Positions 1 to 9,471 of a DNA stretch of 64,000 nt are shown here, one piece after another. Position numbers and translations under genes: made by a program. The notes below the pieces were generated by a model. It ran no database searches. It was given only the letters and a program-made list of their open reading frames with translations, and was not told the origin of the DNA. The DNA is from Bradyrhizobium sp. YR681 (GTDB lineage Bacteria; Pseudomonadota; Alphaproteobacteria; Rhizobiales; Xanthobacteraceae). The stretch covers positions 1-64,000 of the forward strand of contig NZ_AKIY01000328.1 of NCBI RefSeq assembly GCF_000282615.1, given 5' to 3'. Position 1 is the stretch's first letter; each line of letters opens with the position of its first letter.

Positions 1-1
1 C

Positions 2-826
2 CGCCCGCCGCTCTCGCTGCACCACAAGGGCAAGCCGGATGCCGGCTTCGACGTGCTGCTGGCGCAGGCGATCGCGGAGCGGATCGGACGGCCACTGAAA
101 ATCCAGTGGTTCGAGAGCAAGCTGGATGAGGATTCGAGCCCGCAGCTGGAGGCCAATGCGCTGCTCTCCGATGGGCGCTGCTCGCTGGTCGGCGGCTACG
201 CGCTGACGCAGGATTCCCTCGTCAAGCCCGGCATGAAGACGGCGCGCCTGCCGGACTTTGCCGGCGCCACGCGTGACGACCGCCGACGCCGCGTCGCGCT
301 CGGCGTGCTCGCGCCGAGTCAGCCTTACGTCTATTCGCCGATGACCGTCGTGCTCGGGCCGAAGGCGCAGGGCCGCAAGATCGCCGGCATCGGCGATCTT
401 GCCGGGCTTCGCCTCGCGATCGAGAGCGGATCGCTGGGTGACGCCATCCTGATGACCTTCGACAAAGGGCGTCTGATCGACAGCATCACCCATCTCGTCC
501 CGGGCCGCGACGACCTCCTCGGCGCCCTCCAGCGCGGCGATTATGACGCGACGTTGATCGACCTCGGCCGCTTCGATGCCCACCGCGCCGCGCATCCCGA
601 CAGCGCAATCACTGCCTCTGGCTACTATTATCCGATCGGCGCCAATCGCGGCTATGCCGGGCTCGCCAGCGATCCCGCGCTGATCGAGGTCGTCAACAAG
701 GCGCTGAGTGAGCTCGCCGCCGAAGGCAAGATCGCAGAATTCGGCAACCAGGCCGGCCTCACCTATTTGCCGCCGCGCGAGCCTGCGATTCTGGGCGATG
801 TCTGGATGAAGATCATTCAGCGGTGA
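2..826 (+). CDS. Periplasmic solute-binding protein, 5' end missing
   Basis: The reading frame is open from the window edge, so the N-terminus and any signal peptide are missing; an internal GTG at position 53 is not a credible start because conserved sequence (PPLSLHHKGKPDAGFDVLLA) lies before it. The fold is that of family 3 extracellular solute-binding proteins: the GFD-x-LLAQAIAE opening helix, a central IGDLAGLRLAIESGS segment matching the usual second-lobe DLKGKRVGV-x-GS motif, and a C-terminal ALSELAAEGKIAEFGNQ helix. Such proteins capture amino acids or other small solutes, and some accompany quinoprotein dehydrogenases. It lies on the same strand as xoxF but about 3.9 kb away, so a link to methanol oxidation is only a guess. 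The ligand cannot be read from sequence. Confidence 0.75.
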   Translation, partial: RPPLSLHHKGKPDAGFDVLLAQAIAERIGRPLKIQWFESKLDEDSSPQLEANALLSDGRCSLVGGYALTQDSLVKPGMKTARLPDFAGATRDDRRRRVALGVLAPSQPYVYSPMTVVLGPKAQGRKIAGIGDLAGLRLAIESGSLGDAILMTFDKGRLIDSITHLVPGRDDLLGALQRGDYDATLIDLGRFDAHRAAHPDSAITASGYYYPIGANRGYAGLASDPALIEVVNKALSELAAEGKIAEFGNQAGLTYLPPREPAILGDVWMKIIQR

Positions 827-897
827 CGCTCTCGTGTCCCGGACGCGCTACGTCCGGGGGACGAGACCTGCGGTCTTGCGTACGGCCGTTTCCACAT

Positions 898-977
898 CGT
901 CATTGCGAGCGCAGCGAAGCAATCCAGACTGCTCCCACGGAAAGACTCTGGATTGCTTCGCTGCGCTCGCAATGACG
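898..977. repeat. Palindromic intergenic repeat, 31-bp perfect arms
   Basis: The left arm 898-928 and right arm 947-977 are perfect reverse complements over 31 bp, with an 18-base loop. The arm begins CGTCATTGCGAGCGCAGCG. From memory this is one of the multicopy palindromic elements of Bradyrhizobium and Rhodopseudomonas intergenic regions. A shorter palindrome (CCCGGAC...GTCCGGG, about 838-858) lies just upstream. It sits between two co-directional genes and could form a strong RNA hairpin. Confidence 0.85.
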
Positions 978-1062
978 GAGCGTGGGGCACCGACATCGAC
1001 TCGCCTACCCGCACCATGAGCGCGTATGATGCCCGCGCTTTCATCCGCCCCTTTGGTGCCCC

Positions 1063-2085
1063 GTGAACTCCCCCACGACGCCCATCGCCGCCAACCTTCG
1101 CGATCTCCTCTCGCGCGAAATCAAGAGCGCCGAACTGCTGCGCGCGCTGATCGTTGTCGGCCCGATGGTGGCCGCCTATTTCATCGCGCGAGAAACGGCC
1201 CTTCTCAATCTCGGCCTCGTCGCCGTCTCTCTGCTCATTCCGGCGCTCAGGCTCCACCTGCCGCCGAAGGTCGTCGCGTGGCACTACCTTGCCATCCTCG
1301 TCACTTTTGCCGCCCTGTTCCTTGCCGCCCCGATCAAGCCCCTGTTCGTGGTGCTGACGGCGCTTGCCGGCTTCCTCGCCGTGGCGGGGACGCGCTATGG
1401 CGAAGATTTCCGCATGCTCGGCAATTGGGTGTTCATCCCCGCGGTCTATCTCGCCTGCGAGGTGCGGGAGGGCGTGAACGCCGCGGAAGCGATACGGCAT
1501 GCCGGCGTGATCATTGTCTCCTCGCCGATCGCGCTGGCGCTGGTCTGCGCCATCCGGATCTACGACCAGCGACGGGACGGCGATGCCGCGAGTTCGTTCG
1601 GACCGCCCGCGGCCACGTGGTTTCTGCCCGCGCTGGCGACCGCCATGGCGGTGTTCGCGGCGGCTGCGCTGGTCGAGATCCTCGACCTCGCGCAGGGGCA
1701 ATGGGTGATGTGGTCGGCCGCGAGCGTCGTGGTCGGCGATCTCACGGCCTCCACCGACAAACTGAAGCAGCGTGCGATCGGCGCCCTCGTCGGCGTGCCG
1801 CTGGGGTTCCTCGCCGGCAGTGTGCTGCCGCAGAGCCGGGTCGGTTATGCGCTCGCGGTTCTCGCGGCCACCCTGACGCTGATCTCGTTCTCCCGTTATG
1901 TCCTCGGCTTCGGCCTGCGCTGCTTCTTCATCGCGCTGGCCGCCTCCTTCGCCGGCGGTGCCAGCGGGATCGCGGAGGAGCGTATCGTCAATGTGCTGAT
2001 CGGCGGTACTTTCGGCCTGATTGCGGTGGCCCTGACCGAGATCGTCTGGCTGCGAGTCCTGCGGAGACCCAGATCGCCCGGATGA
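1063..2085 (+). CDS. FUSC-family inner-membrane protein
   Basis: A 340-residue, very hydrophobic protein with two blocks of membrane segments (about residues 25-165 and 185-335) separated by a short charged loop (RIYDQRRDGD). This doubled arrangement and the segment MWSAASVVVGDLTASTDKLK, followed by a glycine-rich hairpin, resemble the FUSC / aromatic-acid exporter family (YccS, AaeB), although the large cytoplasmic domain of those pumps is absent. The start is a GTG (CCGTGAACTCC). Substrate is unknown; export of small toxic organics would be a family-based inference. It is monocistronic as far as can be seen, with a palindromic repeat upstream and a Bug-type binding protein gene downstream. 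Confidence 0.65.
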   Translation: MNSPTTPIAANLRDLLSREIKSAELLRALIVVGPMVAAYFIARETALLNLGLVAVSLLIPALRLHLPPKVVAWHYLAILVTFAALFLAAPIKPLFVVLTALAGFLAVAGTRYGEDFRMLGNWVFIPAVYLACEVREGVNAAEAIRHAGVIIVSSPIALALVCAIRIYDQRRDGDAASSFGPPAATWFLPALATAMAVFAAAALVEILDLAQGQWVMWSAASVVVGDLTASTDKLKQRAIGALVGVPLGFLAGSVLPQSRVGYALAVLAATLTLISFSRYVLGFGLRCFFIALAASFAGGASGIAEERIVNVLIGGTFGLIAVALTEIVWLRVLRRPRSPG

Positions 2086-2195
2086 CGCGCAATTAAGCAC
2101 TGCGCGGGCGCCCGAATGCGCCAATCTGTCTCGGCTGCCGCCCATGGCGGCGCCAGCCTGATGCAGTAGGTTCGGCCAAAATCAGGGAGAGAATC

Positions 2196-3185
2196 ATGTC
2201 CGCCAAACTCGATCGCCGCCATTTCGTCGCCGCCGGCACCAGTGCCCTCGCGATGCCCTTCGTTTCGCGCGGCGCCTCGGCGCAAGCCGCGTGGCCATCG
2301 CGGCAGATCCGCATGATCTGCAGTTATCCGGCCGGCGGACAGACCGACCTGCTCGCCCGCGCCTACGGCGAATTCATCTCCAAGCAGGTCGGCAAGACCG
2401 TCGTCATCGAAAACAAACCGGGCGCCTCCGGCGCGATCGGCACCGCGGAAGTCGCCCGCGCCGAGCCCGACGGCCACACCATGCTGTGCTCGATCTCGAC
2501 CACCTACATCATGAACCGGGTGGTGATGAAGAATCCCGGCTACGACATGGACAAGGATTTGACGCTGGTCAGCATCATTCCGGGCGCCGGCTTGCTGCTG
2601 GTCGCCAATCCCAAGACCGGCGTCAAGACGCTGGAGGATTTCGTCGCCTTCGCGCGCAAAAGCGGCAAGGTGAATTTCGGTACCTACAGTTCGGGCTCGT
2701 CCCCGCACATGACGATCAACGAGCTCAACAAGCAGTATGGCCTCAACATCGAGCCGGTCCATTACCGCGGCGAGGCGCCGATGTGGACCGGGATGCTGGA
2801 AGGCACGCTCGATGCGGCCATGGGCAGCTTCACGGCGGCGCAGTCCGTGCTGCAGAGCGACCGCGGCACCGTGTTCGCGGTGCATTCGAAGAAGGTCGAC
2901 GCGATCCCTGCCATCAAGACTCTCCCCGAACAGGGGGCGACGTCAAAATTCTTCACCGTGAGCGGTTTTACCGGCTGGGCCGTGCCGAAGGCGACGCCGC
3001 AACCGGTCGTGGACCGCCTGGCCGAGCTGTGCGTGGCCGCCAACAGCGATCCGAAGGTGAAGGAGGTTCTCGCAACCTTCGTGCTCGAGCCGGCGATCGG
3101 TTTCAAGGAAACCAACGCGCTGTATCAGCGCGAGCTGCCGATCTGGATCGAGAGCGCGCAGTCGCTCGGCCTCGAGCCGGCCTGA
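2196..3185 (+). CDS. Tripartite tricarboxylate transporter binding protein (Bug/TctC family)
   Basis: A 329-residue periplasmic binding protein. The N-terminus (DRRHFVAAGTSALAMPF) has a twin-arginine-like RRHF motif and a hydrophobic stretch ending at an ASAQA cleavage site. The mature start WPSRQIRMICSYPAGGQTD and the segment VIENKPGASGAIGTAEVARA are signature sequences of the Bug family, which binds carboxylates such as citrate, aromatic acids or dicarboxylates. No tctA or tctB membrane partner is adjacent, which is common because Bug genes are greatly expanded and often orphaned in Bradyrhizobium and Burkholderiales. A GGGAGAG ribosome site precedes the ATG. It converges with the regulator gene at 3206. 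Confidence 0.85.
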   Translation: MSAKLDRRHFVAAGTSALAMPFVSRGASAQAAWPSRQIRMICSYPAGGQTDLLARAYGEFISKQVGKTVVIENKPGASGAIGTAEVARAEPDGHTMLCSISTTYIMNRVVMKNPGYDMDKDLTLVSIIPGAGLLLVANPKTGVKTLEDFVAFARKSGKVNFGTYSSGSSPHMTINELNKQYGLNIEPVHYRGEAPMWTGMLEGTLDAAMGSFTAAQSVLQSDRGTVFAVHSKKVDAIPAIKTLPEQGATSKFFTVSGFTGWAVPKATPQPVVDRLAELCVAANSDPKVKEVLATFVLEPAIGFKETNALYQRELPIWIESAQSLGLEPA

Positions 3186-3205
3186 GCCTCGAGGCAGCTG
3201 CCCGC

Positions 3206-4174
3206 CTAATGCTCGTCTGCGACGACCGCGCCCTGCTGGGCCTTGTGGATCGAGGACGGCACCACGCCGAAATATTTCCGGAAGACGCGGCTGAAATGCG
3301 ATGAGCTGGAGAAGCCCCAGGAGAACGCGACGTCGGTGATGGTCTTGCCGCCGTGCGCCTCAAGCTCCTGGCGGCAATTCTGCAGCCGGGCCTGCCAGAT
3401 ATAATCGCTCACCGTGGTGCCGCGCTCGCTGAACAGCATGTGCAGATAGCGCTTGGAGCAGCCGAGCTCGGTGGAGATCTGGTCGATGCACAGATCCGGA
3501 TCGCGCAGGTGCTCGCGGATGAAGAATTGGGCGCGCACATACATCGCCTCGGGCCCGACACGATCGAACCCCGTGTCGGCCTCGCGCAGCGGCAGCAGCA
3601 AGAGGTCGATCAGCGAATCGGCGACGCCGACCGCGCTGTTCGCCGACAATTTTGCCGCCTCGTCGAAGGTGGCATGGACGAAATCATGGGCGATCCGCCC
3701 GGTGCCCGTCTTCGCCGAGAGCTTGCACGCCGGCATCCGCTGCGACGGGAATCCGCGGTCGCGCAGCAGCGCCTTCGGCACGATCACCACGTCGTGACGG
3801 GTGAAGGCAGGGCTGATGATCGAATGCGGGCAGGAAACGTCATAGGCGATGATGTCGCCCGGGTTGATTTCGATATGGCGGCCTTCCTGCTCGAAATAGG
3901 ACACGCCGTAGGTCTGGAAGTGGATCTTGATGTACGGGTGTTCGTTGGCCTTGGCGCGCGCCAGCGTGTGCGCGATGCGATGCTGGCTGACCTCGATCTG
4001 GCAGAGCTTCAGGCGTGAGACGCTGGTGTAGTCGATGCGGCCTTCGAGCGAGGACGCCTCCAGCGGATCGACATCGAAATGTCCGCACAGGCTCGTCAGC
4101 CCGTCGATCCAGCTCTGGATCTGCCGCTTCGGCGTCATGCCTGTCGTCGAGAGCGTGTGAATTGTGTCGGACAT
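3206..4174 (-). CDS. AraC-family transcriptional regulator
   Basis: A 322-residue protein with an N-terminal AraC-binding-like sensor domain (about residues 20-190) and a C-terminal double helix-turn-helix domain. In the latter, CIDQISTELGCSKRYLHMLF is the first recognition unit and ITDVAFSWGFSSSSHFSRVF is the second, strongly conserved AraC signature, ending in FRKYFGVVPS. The ATG at 4174 is chosen; an in-frame GTG at 4186 would add four residues, and neither has a clear ribosome site. It is divergent from xoxF across a 514-bp gap, which makes it a candidate regulator of the methanol operon, but it also converges with the Bug-type gene. The effector is unknown. Confidence 0.85.
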   Translation of the reverse strand: MSDTIHTLSTTGMTPKRQIQSWIDGLTSLCGHFDVDPLEASSLEGRIDYTSVSRLKLCQIEVSQHRIAHTLARAKANEHPYIKIHFQTYGVSYFEQEGRHIEINPGDIIAYDVSCPHSIISPAFTRHDVVIVPKALLRDRGFPSQRMPACKLSAKTGTGRIAHDFVHATFDEAAKLSANSAVGVADSLIDLLLLPLREADTGFDRVGPEAMYVRAQFFIREHLRDPDLCIDQISTELGCSKRYLHMLFSERGTTVSDYIWQARLQNCRQELEAHGGKTITDVAFSWGFSSSSHFSRVFRKYFGVVPSSIHKAQQGAVVADEH

Positions 4175-4688
4175 TAATCCAGCCACTGGTTTGATCCGGA
4201 AATTCGACGCGAATCGCGACCAGCGCTGCCGGAGCCCTCTGCCGTGATTGCGTGACGTTTACCTCGAATTTGAGCGGTCTTTTGCAACGAGCGCCATCGT
4301 TCCATTGCCACCCTTGAAAGTTAATCCTCCGCCTTAGTTGCAGCGCCGTCAAGGGGAACCTGAGCGGCGAACTCGCCCCCGAAGCGATGCGGAAGCCGCT
4401 GAATTCGCTACTGCAAAATCAAAATCTTCGTGTCCGTGCGCTATCAAGCAAAGCGGCTTCCCTCTTGGGCAAGTTTCCCGATGGCGAAGTCGTTAGGGAT
4501 TGCGGCAGGAACAACAAGAACGGGCCGCTCCTGCACGTGGACCCGTAGCTCTCATCCGGAGGAGGAAACAGCACAGCATCGTTTCTGGTCCCAGACGTGA
4601 CCGCCCTGCACGAGCAGACGCCGGACGAGAAGCCCGGTGATTGAGCAATGCTTCGGAAACAATAAACGAGACCAACGGAGGAATAACT
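4175..4688. promoter_or_regulatory. 514-bp divergent intergenic region between araC-type gene and xoxF
   Basis: No convincing gene or RNA is seen here. The right end carries the xoxF ribosome binding site GGAGG (4677-4681) seven bases before the ATG at 4689. In-frame codons extend upstream of that ATG to 4641, but the strong ribosome site and the signal peptide place the start at 4689. The length and divergent layout suggest that promoters and regulator sites for both genes lie here. I could not assign -35/-10 boxes with confidence. Confidence 0.5.
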
Positions 4689-6497
4689 ATGCGCAAGGTA
4701 CTACTGGCGACCTTTCTTGGCTCCGCGGCGGCACTCGCCGTCGGCGGCGCTTCAGCCAATGACGAGCTGAACAAGATGGCGCAGAACCCGAAAGACTGGG
4801 TGATGCCCACGGGTGACTACGCCAATACCCGCTATTCCAAGCTGAACCAGATCAACGCACAGAACGTCGGCAAGCTCCAGGTCGCCTGGACCTTCTCGAC
4901 CGGCGTGCTGCGCGGCCACGAAGGCGGCCCGCTGATCATCGGCAACATGATGTACGTCCACACGCCATTCCCGAACAAGGTCTACGCTATTGACCTTTCG
5001 AACGAGAACAAGATTGTCTGGAAGTACGAGCCGAAGCAGGATCCGAACGTCATCCCGGTGATGTGCTGCGATACGGTCAATCGCGGTCTCGCCTTCGGCG
5101 ACGGCAAGATCTTCCTGCACCAGGCCGACACGACCCTCGTCGCGCTCGACGCCAAGACCGGCCAGGTCGCTTGGACCGCCAAGAATGGCGATCCCGGCAA
5201 GGGCGAGACCGGCACCTCGGCACCGATGGTCGTCAAGGACAAGGTGCTGATCGGCATCTCCGGCGGCGAGTTCGGCGTCCAGGCCCACATGTCCGCCTAC
5301 GACATCAAGACCGGCAAGCTGGCCTGGCGCGGCTATTCGGAAGGGCCGGATGACCAGATCCTGGTCGATGCCGAGAAGACCACCGCACTCGGCAAGCCGG
5401 TCGGCAAGGACTCGAGCCTCAAGACCTGGCAGGGTGATCAGTGGAAGATCGGCGGCGGCGCCACCTGGGGCTGGATCTCCTACGATCCCGAGCTGAACCT
5501 CGTCTATTACGGATCAGGCAATCCCTCGACCTGGAATCCGAAGCAGCGCCCCGGCGACAACAAATGGTCGATGACGATCTGGGCCCGCAACCCGGATACC
5601 GGCCAGGCCAAGTGGGTCTATCAGATGACGCCCCACGACGAGTGGGACTATGACGGCGTCAACGAGATGATCCTCTCGGACCAGGCGATCAACGGCCAGC
5701 CGCGCAAGCTGCTGACGCATTTCGATCGTAACGGCCTCGGCTACACGCTCGATCGCGGCACCGGCGAACTTCTGGTCGCCGAAAAGTACGATCCGAAGGT
5801 GAACTGGACCTCCGGCGTCGACATGGACAAGAACTCGCCGACCTATGGCCGTCCGAAGGTGCTCGACGCAGCTTCGACCGACAAGGCCGGTGAAGACCAC
5901 AACGTGAAGGGCATCTGCCCGGCCGCGCTCGGCACCAAGGACGAGCAGCCGGCAGCTTACTCGCCGGACACGCAGCTGTTCTACGTTCCGACCAACCACG
6001 TCTGCATGGACTACGAGCCGTTCAAGGTGAGCTACACCGCGGGCCAGCCCTATGTGGGTGCGACGCTCTCGATGTATCCGCCGGCGGGCGAAACCCACAT
6101 GGGTAACTTCATCGCCTGGGACGGCAAGACCGGCAAGATCGTCTGGTCGAACAAGGAGCAGTTCTCGGTCTGGTCGGGTGCGCTCGCCACCGCCGGCAAC
6201 GTGGTGTTCTACGGCACGCTCGAAGGCTACCTGAAGGCGGTCGACGCCAAGACCGGCAAGGAGCTCTACAAGTTCAAGACTCCCTCCGGCATCATCGGCA
6301 ACGTCACGACCTATGAGAACGGCGGCAAGCAGTACGTCGCAGTGCTCTCGGGCGTCGGTGGCTGGGCCGGTATCGGTCTGGCCGCAGGTCTGACCGATCC
6401 GACCGCCGGTCTCGGCGCAGTCGGCGGCTATGCAGCCCTCAGCAACTACACGGCGCTCGGCGGTACGCTGACCGTGTTCTCGCTGCCGGCGAACTAG
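4689..6497 (+). CDS. xoxF: Lanthanide-type PQQ methanol dehydrogenase XoxF
   Basis: A 602-residue periplasmic quinoprotein that oxidises methanol (and often formaldehyde) using PQQ and a rare-earth ion. After the signal peptide (cleavage near GGASA-ND) come the eight-bladed propeller repeats with tryptophan-docking motifs such as [18 protein letters not shown] and [15 protein letters not shown]. The vicinal cysteines C126-C127 ([10 protein letters not shown]) form the disulfide ring over PQQ. The active-site segment [12 protein letters not shown] has catalytic D320 plus D322; the second aspartate is the hallmark of lanthanide enzymes and is alanine in calcium MxaF. No mxaI small-subunit gene is present, consistent with XoxF. 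It leads a co-directional set with its cytochrome, the glutathione-formaldehyde dehydrogenase and Gfa. Confidence 0.96.
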   Translation: MRKVLLATFLGSAAALAVGGASANDELNKMAQNPKDWVMPTGDYANTRYSKLNQINAQNVGKLQVAWTFSTGVLRGHEGGPLIIGNMMYVHTPFPNKVYAIDLSNENKIVWKYEPKQDPNVIPVMCCDTVNRGLAFGDGKIFLHQADTTLVALDAKTGQVAWTAKNGDPGKGETGTSAPMVVKDKVLIGISGGEFGVQAHMSAYDIKTGKLAWRGYSEGPDDQILVDAEKTTALGKPVGKDSSLKTWQGDQWKIGGGATWGWISYDPELNLVYYGSGNPSTWNPKQRPGDNKWSMTIWARNPDTGQAKWVYQMTPHDEWDYDGVNEMILSDQAINGQPRKLLTHFDRNGLGYTLDRGTGELLVAEKYDPKVNWTSGVDMDKNSPTYGRPKVLDAASTDKAGEDHNVKGICPAALGTKDEQPAAYSPDTQLFYVPTNHVCMDYEPFKVSYTAGQPYVGATLSMYPPAGETHMGNFIAWDGKTGKIVWSNKEQFSVWSGALATAGNVVFYGTLEGYLKAVDAKTGKELYKFKTPSGIIGNVTTYENGGKQYVAVLSGVGGWAGIGLAAGLTDPTAGLGAVGGYAALSNYTALGGTLTVFSLPAN

Positions 6498-6516
6498 CCC
6501 TAACCTTCGTGTCGCT

Positions 6517-6545
6517 CCGGCGCGTGGATCAACTCCACGCGCCGG
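6517..6545 (+). terminator. GC-rich hairpin between xoxF and its cytochrome gene
   Basis: A perfect 12-bp stem, CCGGCGCGTGGA (6517-6528) and TCCACGCGCCGG (6534-6545), encloses a five-base loop. It starts 20 bases after the xoxF stop and is followed by a pyrimidine-rich stretch without a clean T tract. It may act as a partial terminator or an mRNA 3' stabiliser, giving more xoxF transcript than cytochrome transcript. Confidence 0.65.
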
Positions 6546-6579
6546 CTCGTCTCCTCCTGATGCCTTCGAGGACAATCTC

Positions 6580-7101
6580 TTGCGTATAATCTGCTCAGTC
6601 ATTGCTGCGATGATCTTCGTTGGGTCTGCAGGACTCGCACAAGCGGACGGTCCGGGCGACCCGACCGCCGTGAAGAAGGAAGACGACGGCAAATGGCTCG
6701 ATAAGGAAGGAAACCCGACCTACAAGATTTCAGCTGATGGCACCGTGGACTGGTTCACCTATTCCGGATACCGCCGCTATCACTCCGACTGTCACGTCTG
6801 CCACGGGCCCGACGGCATGGGCTCCACCTACGCACCGGCGCTGAAGGATTCGGTCAAGACGATGAGCTATGGCGACTTCCTCGGCGTCGTCGCCTCCGGC
6901 CGCAAGAACATCTCGACCGCGCAGGAGAACGTGATGCCGGCCTTCGGCGACAATCCGAACGTCGCCTGCTACATGGACGACCTCTACGTCTATCTCCGCG
7001 CCCGCTCCGACGAGGCGTGGGGCCGGCAGCGTCCGGCCAAGAAGGAAGAGAAGAACGAGGTCTACACCAAGGCGGAAGACGCCTGCATGGGCCACAAGTG
7101 A
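6580..7101 (+). CDS. xoxG: XoxG-like c-type cytochrome, methanol metabolism-related
   Basis: A 173-residue secreted c-type cytochrome, the probable electron acceptor of XoxF. The signal peptide ends near AQA-DG. The haem motif is CHVCH in [20 protein letters not shown], and the distal methionine is likely in [12 protein letters not shown]. The mature chain has two further cysteines (VACYMDD and DACMGHK), matching the four-cysteine cytochrome family named for methanol metabolism. The start is a TTG at 6580 preceded by GAGGA seven bases upstream; no in-frame ATG lies nearby. It follows xoxF by 82 bp across a hairpin. The symbol rests on position and class rather than on close similarity to characterised XoxG proteins. 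Confidence 0.85.
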   Translation: MRIICSVIAAMIFVGSAGLAQADGPGDPTAVKKEDDGKWLDKEGNPTYKISADGTVDWFTYSGYRRYHSDCHVCHGPDGMGSTYAPALKDSVKTMSYGDFLGVVASGRKNISTAQENVMPAFGDNPNVACYMDDLYVYLRARSDEAWGRQRPAKKEEKNEVYTKAEDACMGHK

Positions 7102-7162
7102 ACGTTACGAGGGCTGCCAAGACTACTTCTTGGCGTCCTTTCGAGAATTTGAGGAGTTACCG

Positions 7163-8272
7163 ATGAAGACACGTGCCGCCGTCGCTTTCGAAGCCAAGAA
7201 ACCACTCGAGATCGTCGAACTCGATCTGGAAGGACCGAAAGCCGGCGAAGTCCTGGTCGAGATCAAGGCGACGGGTATCTGCCATACCGACGCCTACACG
7301 CTCGACGGCTTCGACAGCGAGGGCATCTTCCCGTCGATCCTGGGGCATGAGGGCGCCGGCATCATCCGCGAGATCGGCCCCGGCGTGAGCTCGGTGAAGC
7401 CGGGCGACCACGTCATTCCGCTCTACACGCCGGAATGCCGTCAGTGCAAAAGCTGCCTGAGCCAGAAGACCAATCTCTGCACCGCGATCCGCGCGACGCA
7501 GGGCAAGGGCGTGATGCCCGACGGCACCAGCCGCTTCTCCTACAAGGGCAAGCCGGTATATCACTATATGGGCTGCTCGACCTTCTCGAACTTCACCGTG
7601 CTGCCGGAGATCGCGGTCGCCAAGATCCGTGAGGACGCGCCGTTCGACAAGAGCTGCTACATCGGCTGCGGCGTCACCACCGGTGTCGGCGCCGTGGTCA
7701 ACACCGCCAAGGTCACCCCGGGCTCCAATGTGGTCGTGTTCGGCCTCGGCGGCATCGGTCTCAACGTGATCCAGGGCGCCAAGATGGCCGGCGCCGACAA
7801 GATCATCGGCGTCGACATCAACGACTCCAAGGAAGATTGGGGCCGCAGGTTCGGCATGACCGAGTTCGTCAACCCGAAGAAGATCACCGGCGACATCGTC
7901 CAGCACCTCGTCGGCCTCACCGACGGCGGCGCCGACTACACCTTCGACTGCACCGGCAACACCACGGTGATGCGCCAGGCGCTCGAAGCCTGCCATCGCG
8001 GCTGGGGCACCTCGATCATCATCGGTGTCGCCGAATCCGGCAAGGAGATCGCCACCCGCCCGTTCCAGCTCGTCACCGGGCGCAACTGGCGCGGCACCGC
8101 CTTCGGGGGCGCCCGCGGCCGCACCGACGTGCCCAAGATCGTCGACTGGTACATGAACGGAAAGATCCAGATCGATCCGATGATCACCCACGTGCTCAAG
8201 CTCGAAGAGATCAACAAGGGATTTGACCTCATGCACGAGGGCAAATCCATCCGTTCCGTCGTCGTGTACTAG
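7163..8272 (+). CDS. frmA: S-(hydroxymethyl)glutathione dehydrogenase / class III alcohol dehydrogenase
   Basis: A 369-residue cytosolic zinc enzyme that oxidises S-hydroxymethylglutathione to S-formylglutathione with NAD+, the main formaldehyde sink of the operon. Catalytic zinc ligands sit in [12 protein letters not shown] and ILGHEGAGI plus a later cysteine ([13 protein letters not shown]); structural zinc is bound by [16 protein letters not shown]. The NAD fold is marked by [22 protein letters not shown]. The ATG at 7163 follows GAGGAG with good spacing; an in-frame upstream ATG at 7130 would add 11 unconserved residues. In Bradyrhizobium this gene is often called flhA, but that name clashes with the flagellar gene. 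S-formylglutathione hydrolase is not in the window. Confidence 0.96.
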   Translation: MKTRAAVAFEAKKPLEIVELDLEGPKAGEVLVEIKATGICHTDAYTLDGFDSEGIFPSILGHEGAGIIREIGPGVSSVKPGDHVIPLYTPECRQCKSCLSQKTNLCTAIRATQGKGVMPDGTSRFSYKGKPVYHYMGCSTFSNFTVLPEIAVAKIREDAPFDKSCYIGCGVTTGVGAVVNTAKVTPGSNVVVFGLGGIGLNVIQGAKMAGADKIIGVDINDSKEDWGRRFGMTEFVNPKKITGDIVQHLVGLTDGGADYTFDCTGNTTVMRQALEACHRGWGTSIIIGVAESGKEIATRPFQLVTGRNWRGTAFGGARGRTDVPKIVDWYMNGKIQIDPMITHVLKLEEINKGFDLMHEGKSIRSVVVY

Positions 8273-8305
8273 CTCGAAAGCGTCACCCCCAAGGAGGATC
8301 GACCC

Positions 8306-8869
8306 ATGACTGTTGCACTCCATCCCTCGATCGATAGCGGTCTCAAACAAGGCACCGGCCAATTTGCCGGCGGCACGCTCGCCTGCAAATGCAAGGACCA
8401 CCAGGTCAAGGTCGGCATCAAGGGCGACGTCGCCCACAATCACGCCTGCGGCTGCACCAAGTGCTGGAAGCCGCAGGGCGCGACATTCTCCGTCGTCGCC
8501 GTGGTACCGCGCCAGAACGTCAGCGTGCTCGAGAATGGCGACAAGCTCGAGATCGTCGACGCGTCCGCGGTGATCCAGCGCCACGCCTGCAAGGCCTGCG
8601 GCACCCACATGTACGGCCGCATCGAGAACAAGAACCATCCGTTCTACGGCCTCGACTTCATCCATCCCGAGCTGTTCCAGGAGCAGGGTTCGCAGGCGCC
8701 GCAATTCGCCGCCTTCGTTTCCTCGGTGATCGAATCCGGCGTCAAGCCGGAGCAGATGGCCGGTATCCGGTCGCGGCTGAAGGAAATCGGGCTCGAGCCC
8801 TATGACTGCCTGTCCCCGGCACTGATGGACGCAATCGCGACCCACGTCGCGAAAGCCAAAGCGGCCTAA
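8306..8869 (+). CDS. gfa: Glutathione-dependent formaldehyde-activating enzyme Gfa
   Basis: A 187-residue zinc protein that promotes or buffers the condensation of formaldehyde with glutathione, giving the substrate of the preceding dehydrogenase. Zinc-binding cysteines are visible as [21 protein letters not shown] and [13 protein letters not shown], the arrangement of the Gfa/CENP-V fold; the C-terminal part ([12 protein letters not shown]) is typical of true Gfa rather than generic CENP-V proteins. The ATG is preceded by AAGGAGG. It is the last gene of the xoxF set, 33 bp after the dehydrogenase, and a strong terminator lies about 230 bp downstream. Confidence 0.93.
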   Translation: MTVALHPSIDSGLKQGTGQFAGGTLACKCKDHQVKVGIKGDVAHNHACGCTKCWKPQGATFSVVAVVPRQNVSVLENGDKLEIVDASAVIQRHACKACGTHMYGRIENKNHPFYGLDFIHPELFQEQGSQAPQFAAFVSSVIESGVKPEQMAGIRSRLKEIGLEPYDCLSPALMDAIATHVAKAKAA

Positions 8870-9471
8870 CGAGGCAGCCAGACCTTCGTCCTGCCCCATC
8901 CGCTCGCCGGTCTGAACCACCACCAGCGAGCCGGATGGGTCCGGCCCCGGAACGATCGCGGCGAGGCCGCTGCCCCGCCCTCTGCGTATGAGGGCCGTGA
9001 GCTCCTCAGTCCTGGTCTCTGAATGACTGCGCAGTGCCGCCCGCTTCCCGCTCGAAGTCCGCGACTCTGCGTTTCTCCCTCCCTCGACTGAGGCATCCTG
9101 CTTCGTCCGTGCAGTCCTTCTGCCGGACGAAGCTTTTTTTGTCGTGCCTGTCTCGCAAGCGCGGCGTGATGCCGCGCCCTGCTTTTGACAAACCTGCGTT
9201 GCAGTCTTTTCCCGTCAAGAACACTCGGCTGTGAACGCCGGGCCGGCGCCATCTCTGCTATGTTCGCGCCGTCACGATGCCGCGCGAAGTTCAATCAAGC
9301 AAGAACAACACGGGGAGGTATCGAGCACATCCAGACATCGCCATTGGCGTTCCTGCCTCCCTCCGGGATCTGCCCGCGCGGGATGACGGCAGTGATGCGG
9401 CGAAACAACCAACCATCGCCGGCCGGAATCGGCGAATTTGAATTCATGCTTATGAAGAGCGAGGGACGATC
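8870..9471. other. 600-bp gene-free interval after gfa
   Basis: No credible gene is seen. Short open frames here lack conserved sequence and ribosome sites. The interval holds the terminator at 9100-9140 and, beyond it, roughly 330 bp that must contain the promoter for the molybdenum hydroxylase pair starting at 9472. No clear operator palindrome was found. Confidence 0.5.
9100..9140 (+). terminator. Strong intrinsic terminator of the methanol operon
   Basis: The stem GCTTCGTCCG (9100-9109) pairs perfectly with CGGACGAAGC (9124-9133); an inner GCAG/CTGC pairing (9111-9114 with 9120-9123) extends the structure. Seven T residues follow directly (9134-9140). This is a textbook Rho-independent terminator for plus-strand transcription. 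Confidence 0.9.

Noticed and set aside
817-2145. Minus-strand frame of 442 codons spanning the palindromic repeat and the FUSC-type gene
   Set aside because: It reads through a 31-bp inverted repeat and opposite a membrane protein with a clear hydrophobic pattern; not a gene.
4550-4640. Possible leader peptide before xoxF after the purine-rich GGAGGAGGAAA stretch near 4558
   Set aside because: No ATG, GTG or TTG is suitably spaced to open the in-frame stretch that follows.
7157-8923. 588-codon minus-strand frame opposite the formaldehyde dehydrogenase and gfa
   Set aside because: Both plus-strand genes are unmistakable; the antisense product is low-complexity.
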